Shown: positions 1 through 4,911 of the stretch, piece after piece
Position numbering within the stretch: the first letter of the stretch is position 1
How the letters are laid out: the number at the start of each line of letters is the position of its first letter
DNA from: an uncultured Oscillibacter sp.
GTDB lineage: Bacteria; Bacillota; Clostridia; Oscillospirales; Oscillospiraceae
Direction: 5' to 3'
DNA: 10,148 bases
NCBI GenBank assembly: GCA_947245315.1
Contig: CAMXNV010000070.1
Location: 1-10,148 of the forward strand
Notes under the pieces: model-generated
Databases searched by the model: none
What the model saw: only the letters and a program-made list of their open reading frames with translations
Told to the model about the DNA's origin: nothing
Made by a program: the position numbers and the translations under genes

Positions 1-53
1 ACTCCCTCAGTCACCGCCTCCGGCGGCGACAGCTCCCTCAGAGAGGGAGCCTT
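1..53 (-). repeat. Palindromic intergenic repeat, copy 1 (two-hairpin unit)
   Basis: The copy consists of two adjacent hairpins. The first pairs 10-18 with 22-30 (GTCACCGCC/GGCGGCGAC, one mismatch, 3-nt loop). The second is a perfect 8-bp stem pairing 32-39 with 43-50 (GCTCCCTC/GAGGGAGC, 3-nt loop). The outer edge (2-8, CTCCCTC) repeats the arm of the second stem. The same architecture recurs near the right end of the window in two more copies. Read on the minus strand, the order is GGCTCCC-hairpin, GTC-hairpin, then a GAGGG tail. Repeats of this appearance are common between genes in gut Clostridia. The left boundary may lie outside the window. Confidence 0.7.
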
Positions 54-151
54 GGGGCTCCACCGGCGGCGAATTGAGGGCATCATACACAAGGGCCATG
101 CATGCCTCACCCGCCGGCACGACTGGTAAACCACTTAAAAGGAGAAACTCT

Positions 152-190
152 ATGAACCGAATCTATTTTGCCTCGGAGAGTGTGCGCTGA
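152..190 (+). CDS. Possible 12-residue leader peptide
   Basis: A short ORF (ATG at 152, TGA at 188-190) encodes MNRIYFASESVR. It is preceded by a strong Shine-Dalgarno sequence (AAGGAG, 139-144) with ideal 7-nt spacing, better placed than the one before the next real gene. It lies 66 nt upstream of the RNHCP gene in the same direction. Its last codons overlap the left arm of a hairpin (178-184 with 208-214), so a ribosome reaching the stop codon would block that stem, as in translational attenuation. The peptide has no run of a single amino acid to name a controlling ligand. An in-frame ATG at 98 would give 30 residues but lacks a good ribosome-binding site. The ORF could also be chance, or the remnant of an old gene start, since ATGAACCGA occurs both here and at 257. 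Confidence 0.3.
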   Translation: MNRIYFASESVR

Positions 191-228
191 CCGGGAGACT
201 GGCAAATCACACTCGCCTTTCCTCCCGG
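178..228 (+). promoter_or_regulatory. Two mutually exclusive leader hairpins upstream of the RNHCP gene
   Basis: Stem A pairs GAGTGTG (178-184) with CACACTC (208-214). Stem B pairs CCGGGAG (191-197) with CTCCCGG (222-228). Both are perfect 7-bp stems. The left arm of B lies in the loop of A and its right arm lies outside, so they either exclude each other or form a pseudoknot. Stem B ends 18 nt before the Shine-Dalgarno sequence of the next gene (247-253). The pairing is visible directly; a regulatory role is inferred. Confidence 0.4.
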
Positions 229-256
229 AAGCTCTGGCACATCTTCAGGAGGAACC

Positions 257-682
257 ATGAACCGAGAAAACAAGCGAAAGCTCTACGAAAAGGGCTATTA
301 CAAAACCCACCCCTGTACCGACGCCTTTACCTGTCGGGTCTGCGGCCGCCTGGTCACCCCCGGCGGCGCGGGCACCGGCCACCGCAACCACTGTCCCAAC
401 TGCCTTTCCAGCGTCCACCTGGACGAGGAGCCCGGCGACCGGGCCGCGGACTGCGGCGGCGTCATGGACCCCATCGCCGTGTGGGTCCGGAAGGACGGCG
501 AGTGGGCCCTGGTCCACCGCTGCCGCCGCTGCGGGGCGCTGAGCTCCAACCGGGTGTCGGCGGACGACAATCCCATGAAGCTGATGAGCATCGCCATGAA
601 GCCCCTCTGCGCGCCTCCCTTCCCACTGGAGCGGATCGAGGAGCTGACCGCCCTCATGGGGGGCAGCGGGTCTTTGCGATAA
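257..682 (+). CDS. RNHCP-domain zinc-binding protein
   Basis: The 141-residue protein matches the RNHCP domain family, named for its conserved Arg-Asn-His-Cys-Pro string, seen here at residues 43-47. Paired cysteines at 26/29, 46/49 and 89/92 plus C66 suggest one or two structural zinc sites. Other family landmarks are PGDRAADCGG (59-68), the HRC..CG block (88-93) and NRV..DDN (98-105). No enzymatic residues or signal peptide are visible, so it should be a soluble cytoplasmic protein; the family has no established biochemical role that I can name. The ATG at 257 follows AGGAGGA (247-253) with a short 4-nt spacing. The next gene, a metallopeptidase, starts 61 nt downstream in the same direction with a hairpin between, and no promoter is obvious in that gap, so the two may be co-transcribed. 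Family assignment is strong; function is unknown. Confidence 0.85.
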   Translation: MNRENKRKLYEKGYYKTHPCTDAFTCRVCGRLVTPGGAGTGHRNHCPNCLSSVHLDEEPGDRAADCGGVMDPIAVWVRKDGEWALVHRCRRCGALSSNRVSADDNPMKLMSIAMKPLCAPPFPLERIEELTALMGGSGSLR

Positions 683-692
683 CGCAAAAACA

Positions 693-716
693 GGGCAAGG
701 CCGGAAGGCCTTGCCC
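693..716. terminator. Perfect 10-bp intercistronic hairpin
   Basis: GGGCAAGGCC (693-702), a GGAA loop, then GGCCTTGCCC (707-716). On the plus strand no U-run follows, only ATTCCAAA. The A-rich stretch (686-690) is on the left, so a classic terminator tail (TGTTTTTG) exists only on the minus strand, where no gene is seen. On the plus strand it may act as a weak terminator or RNA-stability element between the RNHCP and peptidase genes. Confidence 0.55.
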
Positions 717-743
717 ATTCCAAACCGGAAGGACTGTCTTTCT

Positions 744-1835
744 ATGAACCATTACGCAGCCATCGCCTCCGTCCTGGAGGCGGAACACCTGGACGCCGTC
801 CTCCTCACCGGGGAGGCCAACCGCTTCTACGCTTCCGGCTTCTTCACCCCCGGCGCCGACGCCACGGCCCTGGTCACCCGTAAGGACGCCGTCTTCTTCA
901 CCGACGCCCGGTACACCGAGGCCGCCGCCCGGCGCTTGGAGGGGGCGGAGCTCCGGGAGGTCAAGCCCGGGAAGAGCCTCATAGACCAGCTCCGGGAAGT
1001 TCTCTTCCTCAAGGGCGTCCGCCGCCTGGGCTTTGAGGACGCCGCCATGACCGTCCGGTCCCTCCGGCGGCTGGAGAAGGCCCTGCCGGAGGAGGGCCGC
1101 CCTCACTGCGAGCTGATCCCCGCGTCGGAGCCCCTTTTGAAGCTCCGCCAGACCAAGGACCCCGAGGAGCTCACCGCCATGGAGGCCGCCCAGGGCATCG
1201 CCGAGCGGGCCCTGGAGGACATCTTGAAGGAGCTCCGCCCCGGCGTCACGGAGAAGGAGATCGCCGCCCGGCTCCAGTACCTCATGCTGCACTACGGCGC
1301 GTCGGATATGTCTTTTGACCCCATCGTGGTCTCCGGGCCCAACGGCAGCCTGCCCCACGGCGTGCCCTCGGAGAAGGAGCTTCAATCCGGGGAGTTCGTC
1401 ACCATGGACTTCGGCTGTATCTACGGGGGCTACTGCTCCGACATGACGCGCACCGTGGCCCTGGGCTCCGCCACGCCGGAGATGGTGCGGGTCTACCAGA
1501 CCGTCCTCTCCGCCCAGCGGGCGGGCATCGCCGCCGCCCGGGCCGGGGTCTCCGGCAAGGCGGTGGACGCCGCCGCCCGGGCCGTCATCGAGGAGGCGGG
1601 CTATGGGGAATACTTCACCCACAGCTTCGGCCACGGCGTGGGAGTGGAAATTCACGAGGCCCCCAACGCCTCCTCCGCCAATGAGGCCCCCCTGCCCGCC
1701 GGGGCCGTGATCTCGGCGGAGCCGGGCGTCTACCTCCCGGGAAAGCTGGGCGTCCGGATCGAGGACGTGATTCTCATCACCCCGGAGGGCTGCCGGAACC
1801 TCACCCGCGCCCCCAAAGACCTACTAATTCTTTGA
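744..1835 (+). CDS. M24 family metallopeptidase (Xaa-Pro aminopeptidase type)
   Basis: A 363-residue cytoplasmic peptidase of the aminopeptidase P/prolidase type, expected to cleave the bond before or after proline in short peptides using two metal ions. Residues 1 to about 125 form the creatinase-type N-terminal domain, and about 135-350 form the pita-bread catalytic domain. The five metal ligands are all present: D222 (MDFG), D233 (SDMTR), H297 (SFGHGVG), E326 (SAEPGVY) and E340 (GVRIED). H205 (LPHG) and H304 (EIHE) are the usual substrate-shuttling histidines. The length is typical of the short bacterial Xaa-Pro peptidases. I chose ATG 744 because GGAAGGA (727-733) sits 10 nt upstream; a TTG at 711 lies inside the preceding hairpin. 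It follows the RNHCP gene and ends just before a heptamer-repeat hairpin. Sequence alone does not separate aminopeptidase P from prolidase. Confidence 0.93.
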   Translation: MNHYAAIASVLEAEHLDAVLLTGEANRFYASGFFTPGADATALVTRKDAVFFTDARYTEAAARRLEGAELREVKPGKSLIDQLREVLFLKGVRRLGFEDAAMTVRSLRRLEKALPEEGRPHCELIPASEPLLKLRQTKDPEELTAMEAAQGIAERALEDILKELRPGVTEKEIAARLQYLMLHYGASDMSFDPIVVSGPNGSLPHGVPSEKELQSGEFVTMDFGCIYGGYCSDMTRTVALGSATPEMVRVYQTVLSAQRAGIAAARAGVSGKAVDAAARAVIEEAGYGEYFTHSFGHGVGVEIHEAPNASSANEAPLPAGAVISAEPGVYLPGKLGVRIEDVILITPEGCRNLTRAPKDLLIL

Positions 1836-1933
1836 TGAGTGAGGAGTTAGGAGTGAGGAGTTAGGAGTTTTCCCATTCCGGAGAATTCCCCCACAAACCA
1901 TAACTCCTAACTCCTATCTTCTCACTCCTAACT
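1836..1933. repeat. Inverted array of degenerate 7-bp repeats
   Basis: The left arm carries four heptamers in tandem (TGAGGAG, TTAGGAG, TGAGGAG, TTAGGAG; 1840-1867). The right arm (1904-1931) carries four heptamers of the complementary type (CTCCTAA, CTCCTAT, CTTCTCA, CTCCTAA). The two arms can fold into a long imperfect hairpin around a loop of about 36 nt (1868-1903). The element starts immediately after the peptidase stop codon and ends 8 nt before the GGAGG of the next gene, filling the whole intergenic space. It is AT-richer than its flanks. It may be a mobile MITE-like element, a terminator for the peptidase transcript, or both. Confidence 0.7.
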
Positions 1934-1951
1934 GATCGAACGGAGGATTTT

Positions 1952-2305
1952 ATGATGCTCATGCTCTGTTATCCCAAGTGTTCTACTTGCCAGAAGGCCA
2001 AGAAGTGGCTGGAGGAAAAGGGCCTCGGCTGCGAGGTCCGGGACATCAAGCTGGAGAACCCCACGGCGGAGGAGCTCCGCAGGTGGTGGACCGCCAGCGG
2101 CCTGCCCTTGAAGCGCTTTTTCAACACCAGCGGCCTCCAGTACAAGGCCCTGGGCCTGAAGGACAAACTCCCCGGCATGGACGAGGAGGCCCAGCTGGCC
2201 CTCCTGGCCACCGACGGCATGCTGGTCAAGCGCCCCCTCCTGGTGGGGGACGGCTTTGTCCTCACCGGCTTCCGTCCCAAGGAGTGGGAGGAGAAGCTGG
2301 GATGA
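1952..2305 (+). CDS. ArsC/Spx-family thioredoxin-fold protein
   Basis: The protein has 117 residues, the usual length for the ArsC/Spx/YffB-like family. An N-terminal strand leads to the active-site motif CSTC (C10, C13), followed by a long helix (KAKKWLEEKG), the DIK segment (31-33) and the R94-P95 pair in the LVKRPLL block. The Arg just before the cis-Pro is the anion-binding Arg of ArsC-type reductases, and the closing GFRPKEW (107-112) is also family-typical. It could be a glutathione-independent reductase or a redox protein; no arsenic-resistance genes are nearby, so true arsenate reduction is unsupported. The C-x-x-C resembles Spx, but Spx is a longer regulator. Three Met codons lie near the start. 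GGAGG (1942-1946) is 5 nt before ATG 1952 and 8 nt before ATG 1955, so the start may be one codon later. Its stop overlaps the next start (ATGA, 2302-2305), so the two genes form a translationally coupled operon. Confidence 0.88.
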   Translation: MMLMLCYPKCSTCQKAKKWLEEKGLGCEVRDIKLENPTAEELRRWWTASGLPLKRFFNTSGLQYKALGLKDKLPGMDEEAQLALLATDGMLVKRPLLVGDGFVLTGFRPKEWEEKLG

Positions 2306-3261
2306 TCGCCCGCCTGGACTTCGCCCCCCTGGACGGCATTACCAAGCGGGTCTTCCGCCAGGTGTGGCACAAGCGCTTCGGCGGGGCGGACCGCTTCTTC
2401 ATCCCCTTCGTCTCCCCCACGGACCAGCACATCCTCACCCCCCGGGACCGCCGGGAGCTGGAGAACCCGGAGGGGCTCCCCCAGGTCCCCCAGGTGATGG
2501 CCAAGCGGGCGGCGGACTTCGTCTGGGCGGCGGGGGCCCTGGCGGACATGGGCTATACGGAGGTCAACCTGAATCTGGGCTGTCCCTCCGGCACCGTCAC
2601 TGCCAAGGGGAAGGGCTCCGGCCTGCTGATGGACCCGGAGGCCCTGGACCGCTTTCTGGAGGAACTTTTCTCCGGCGTCTCCGTCCCCGTCTCCGTGAAG
2701 ACCCGGCTGGGCTACAACGTTCCGGAGGAGTTCCCCCGGCTGCTGGAGGTCTTCAACCGCTACCCCATTGCCTGCCTCACGGTCCACCCCCGGGTCCGGC
2801 CTGAGAAGTACCGGGGGGAGGTCCACCTGGACGCCTTCGCCCTGGCCCTGGCGGAGAGCCGGAACCCCGTCTGCTACAACGGCGACCTGACCTCGGTGGA
2901 GGGCGTCCGGGCCCTGGAGGCCCGCTTTCCCGGCCTGGAGGCCGCCATGCTGGGGCGGGGGGCCATCGCGGACCCGGCCCTGTTCCGGCGGCTCCGGGGC
3001 GGCCCGCCCGCCACAAAAGAAGAGCTCCAGGCCTTCACGGCGGAGCTCTACCAGGCCTATCAGGACTTCTACGGCCAGGCCGCCCCGGCCTCCCAGCGGA
3101 TGAAGGAAATCTGGTTCTATCTCTCCCACCTCTTCGAGGGCGGCCAGCGCCTGGGGGGCCGGATGCGCCGCTCCCGGGGGCCCCGGGCCTACGAGGAGCT
3201 GGAGGCCCAGATTTTCCGGGAGCTCCCCCTGCGGGACCGGCCCGAGGGACAGCTGGTCTAA
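2302..3261 (+). CDS. tRNA-dihydrouridine synthase family protein
   Basis: An FMN-dependent enzyme that reduces uridine to dihydrouridine in the D-loop region of tRNAs. The 319-residue protein shows the TIM-barrel landmarks in order: the N-terminal LDFAPLDGIT (5-14), where most relatives have an APMxGxT-like string; NLNLGCPSG (89-97) with catalytic Cys C94; K133 in SVKTRLG; H162 and R164 in TVHPR; NGD (193-195); and the phosphate-binding MLGRGA (216-221). A helical C-terminal part (about 236-305) corresponds to the tRNA-binding domain. Which Dus subfamily it belongs to cannot be settled by eye. ATG 2302 is supported by GGGAGGAG (2286-2293) with 8-nt spacing and by the ATGA overlap with the upstream ArsC-like gene. 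The reading frame stays open upstream to about 1978, but that part is the shadow of the ArsC gene. No strong terminator follows before the promoter of the next gene. Confidence 0.93.
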   Translation: MIARLDFAPLDGITKRVFRQVWHKRFGGADRFFIPFVSPTDQHILTPRDRRELENPEGLPQVPQVMAKRAADFVWAAGALADMGYTEVNLNLGCPSGTVTAKGKGSGLLMDPEALDRFLEELFSGVSVPVSVKTRLGYNVPEEFPRLLEVFNRYPIACLTVHPRVRPEKYRGEVHLDAFALALAESRNPVCYNGDLTSVEGVRALEARFPGLEAAMLGRGAIADPALFRRLRGGPPATKEELQAFTAELYQAYQDFYGQAAPASQRMKEIWFYLSHLFEGGQRLGGRMRRSRGPRAYEELEAQIFRELPLRDRPEGQLV

Positions 3262-3298
3262 CTGGAAAACTTCCACAAACCGGGCTGCCATTTCCGGA

Positions 3299-3327
3299 TT
3301 GCAAAACTCCGTGGATTGTGCTATAAT
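3299..3327 (+). promoter_or_regulatory. Sigma-A type promoter with extended -10
   Basis: TTGCAA (3299-3304), a 17-bp spacer and a perfect TATAAT (3322-3327), with the extended -10 TG at 3319-3320. Transcription would start near 3334. AAGGAGG (3346-3352) then precedes ATG 3360 by 7 nt. This is the best match to a vegetative promoter in the window and predicts strong basal expression of the DUF975 gene. Confidence 0.85.
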
Positions 3328-3359
3328 AGAACTACTTTTCCCCGTAAGGAGGCCTCGCA

Positions 3360-4160
3360 ATGACCATTGAACAGATCGACCGCCCGCAGCGCAAGTGGGA
3401 GGCGAAGGAGCTCCTGCGCTCCGCCCAGGTGTCCCCCATGGGGATGACGGCCCTCTATATGGGCCTGCTGATTCTCCTGGGCCTGGTCTCCTCCATCGCG
3501 GACAGCGGCTTCACCGGCATTTTTATCTCCATCTTCACCTCCCTGCTGGGCACCGTCCTGGGGGCCGGGTTCGTCCTGTACTGCATGGCCATCCGCCGGG
3601 GAGAGCGGACGGAGTACCTGACGCTGTTCGACGGGTTCTCCTTTGTGGGCAGGCTGATCCTGCTGGACATCCTCACCAGCCTGTTCGTCTTTTTCTGGAC
3701 CCTGCTCTTCATCATCCCGGGCTTTGTGGCGGCCTACCGCTATCGCTTCGCCAAATTCAATCTCTACGAAAACCCCGGCATCGGCGTCCTGGAGGCCCTG
3801 GAGATGAGCAAGCGGCAGACCTACGGCTACAAGTTCCAGCTCTTCACCCTGGACCTGAGCTATCTGGGCTGGACCCTGACGGCCCTGCTGCCGGTCCTTC
3901 TCCTCAACGCCGCCATCAACTACCAGTTCATCATGCGGATTTACACCGGCGGCCCGCCTGTCCCCACGGACAGCTTCTGGGGCGTGCCCATGATCGTCTG
4001 GAACCTGGCCCTGGGGCTCTGGCAGCTGGCCGTGTCCCTGTTCTACCTGCCGGAGCTCACCTGTGTGGAGCTCAGCTATTTTGAGACCGCCAAGAACGGC
4101 CTCAGCAATGCCAACCCCACCCCCTGGGACGGCTGGACGCCCCCCGACGGGCTGGGCTGA
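3360..4160 (+). CDS. DUF975 family integral membrane protein
   Basis: A 266-residue multi-pass membrane protein with about five hydrophobic segments (roughly 27-47, 53-78, 98-125, 160-186 and 208-230). The family signature is clear from 115 to 170: LLFIIPGFVAAYRYRF, then ENPGIGVLEALEMSKR, then LFTLDLSYLGW. This combination is typical of DUF975 proteins of Firmicutes, which have no known function. There is no cleavable signal peptide, and the N-terminus (1-25) is charged and likely cytoplasmic. The C-terminal tail (about 242-266) is polar and rich in Pro, Trp and Gly. The gene stands alone, with a near-consensus promoter (3299-3327), an ideal ribosome-binding site (3346-3352) and a hairpin terminator right after its stop, so it is probably monocistronic. 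Family assignment is firm; I infer no role. Confidence 0.85.
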   Translation: MTIEQIDRPQRKWEAKELLRSAQVSPMGMTALYMGLLILLGLVSSIADSGFTGIFISIFTSLLGTVLGAGFVLYCMAIRRGERTEYLTLFDGFSFVGRLILLDILTSLFVFFWTLLFIIPGFVAAYRYRFAKFNLYENPGIGVLEALEMSKRQTYGYKFQLFTLDLSYLGWTLTALLPVLLLNAAINYQFIMRIYTGGPPVPTDSFWGVPMIVWNLALGLWQLAVSLFYLPELTCVELSYFETAKNGLSNANPTPWDGWTPPDGLG

Positions 4161-4169
4161 GAAACGCAT

Positions 4170-4201
4170 AACCCCCAAGGCTGTAAGCCTTGGGGGTTTC
4201 C
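4170..4201. terminator. Intrinsic terminator between convergent genes
   Basis: A perfect 13-bp stem, AACCCCCAAGGCT (4170-4182) with AGCCTTGGGGGTT (4186-4198), has a 3-nt loop and is followed on the plus strand by TTTCCTTT. It ends the DUF975 transcript 10 nt after its stop. It lies 43 nt downstream of the convergent ECF gene, and on the minus strand the tail is weaker (ATGCGTTTC), so it may serve both. Confidence 0.85.
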
Positions 4202-4240
4202 TTTGCCCGTAGGCAGGGAGAGACAGCGGAGCCTCGCCCC

Positions 4241-4807
4241 TCAAAACCCGGGGAACTGCTTCCGCACATAGCCGCTCCGCCGGAGGGCCATGGCCAGCAG
4301 CGTGGACGCCGCCGCGCCGAAGACGGCCTGAACCAGGTTGCTGGGAATCCCCGCCGCGCTGCCCAGGAGGCAGAGATGCAGGGCCCCGCCGCCGGAGAGG
4401 GCGGCCAGCAGCCCGTCGAAGAGCCAGTAGCCCGCCACCATGATGGCCTCCGCCGCCCCGGCGCAGAGGAGGAGCCCCCGCTTCCCCAGGGCCCGGTACA
4501 GCAGCGCCGCCGCCAGGGCCATCAGGGCCTTGATGACCAGGGTTCCGGGGACGTAGACGGCGTAGCCGGACAGCAGGTCCGCCATGGCGGGCCCCAGCCC
4601 CCCTGCCGCCGCGCCCCACAGGGGTCCCAGCAGCCAGGCCCCCAGGATCACCACCGTGTCCCCCAGGTTCATGTACCCCCCGGTGGGGGAGGGCACCTGC
4701 AACACCATCGTCGCCCCGCAGCCCAGGGCGGCGAATACCCCCGCCAGCACCAGCCGGCGGGCCTCCACCCGGCCGGCGGCCGGGGTTTTCTCTAAAGTCT
4801 TTTCCAT
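4241..4807 (-). CDS. ECF transporter S component (vitamin uptake, substrate unassigned)
   Basis: A 188-residue, very hydrophobic protein with about six membrane segments, the size and layout of the substrate-binding S subunit of energy-coupling-factor transporters. The first helix carries small residues spaced four apart (A22, A26), the motif by which S subunits contact EcfT. The segment GGYMNLGDTVVILGAWLLGP (43-62), followed by a Gly-rich helix, ADLLSGY (76-82) and VPGTLVIK (86-93), is typical of the S-component family that includes vitamin transporters. No EcfA or EcfT genes lie in the window, so it would use a shared energizing module encoded elsewhere. ATG 4807 is preceded by AAAAGGAG (minus strand, plus 4817-4824) at 9 nt. 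It is divergent from a MocR-type regulator whose relatives often control vitamin B6 genes, which makes a B6 vitamer a reasonable but unproven substrate. Confidence 0.82.
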   Translation of the reverse strand: MEKTLEKTPAAGRVEARRLVLAGVFAALGCGATMVLQVPSPTGGYMNLGDTVVILGAWLLGPLWGAAAGGLGPAMADLLSGYAVYVPGTLVIKALMALAAALLYRALGKRGLLLCAGAAEAIMVAGYWLFDGLLAALSGGGALHLCLLGSAAGIPSNLVQAVFGAAASTLLAMALRRSGYVRKQFPGF

Positions 4808-4834
4808 GCGTGCTCGCTCCTTTTCCCTTTGTTG

Positions 4835-4868
4835 TTGCCATCATACTCCCTTTGTGATATGATGGAAA
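4835..4868. promoter_or_regulatory. Overlapping divergent promoters formed by one inverted repeat
   Basis: On the plus strand, TTGCCA (4835-4840), 17 bp and TATGAT (4858-4863), with an extended TG (4855-4856), make a good promoter for the MocR gene. On the minus strand, TTTCCA (plus 4863-4868), 17 bp and TATGAT (plus 4840-4845) make one for the ECF S gene. Both come from one dyad: CCATCATA (4838-4845), 12 nt, TATGATGG (4858-4865), extending to 10 of 11 matched pairs out to 4835 and 4868. Polymerase cannot occupy both at once, and a protein bound to the dyad would cover both. The likely ligand is the MocR regulator encoded alongside (inferred). Confidence 0.7.
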
Positions 4869-4886
4869 TATCCAAAAATGATATTT
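4866..4886. promoter_or_regulatory. Second operator-like dyad before the MocR gene
   Basis: AAATATC (4866-4872), 7 nt, GATATTT (4880-4886) is a perfect 7-bp inverted repeat just downstream of the MocR -10, around the expected transcription start. TGATAT occurs at 4855-4860 and again at 4879-4884, a direct repeat with 24-bp periodicity on one DNA face. MocR-type regulators often bind direct repeats, so this may be an autoregulatory site. Confidence 0.45.
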
Positions 4887-4911
4887 TTTATAAGGTCAGG
4901 AGCGTGCGTAC

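Noticed and set aside
98..190. A 30-codon ORF containing the possible 12-codon leader
   Set aside because: The ATG at 98 has no ribosome-binding site, while ATG 152 in the same frame has an ideal one.
711..743. TTG start giving an 11-residue extension of the M24 peptidase
   Set aside because: The TTG lies within the right arm of the hairpin and has no Shine-Dalgarno sequence, while ATG 744 has GGAAGGA at 10 nt.
1836..1933. A CRISPR array suggested by the short repeated units
   Set aside because: The units are 7 bp, directly adjacent without spacers, and arranged as an inverted pair; no cas gene is in the window.
1978..2301. Upstream extension of the dihydrouridine synthase frame by 108 codons
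   Set aside because: That stretch is the out-of-frame shadow of the ArsC-like gene; the enzyme family begins at the residues encoded from 2302.
3321..4844. A 507-codon minus-strand frame across the DUF975 and ECF S genes
   Set aside because: It runs through a terminator and two divergent intergenic regions and has shadow-like composition.
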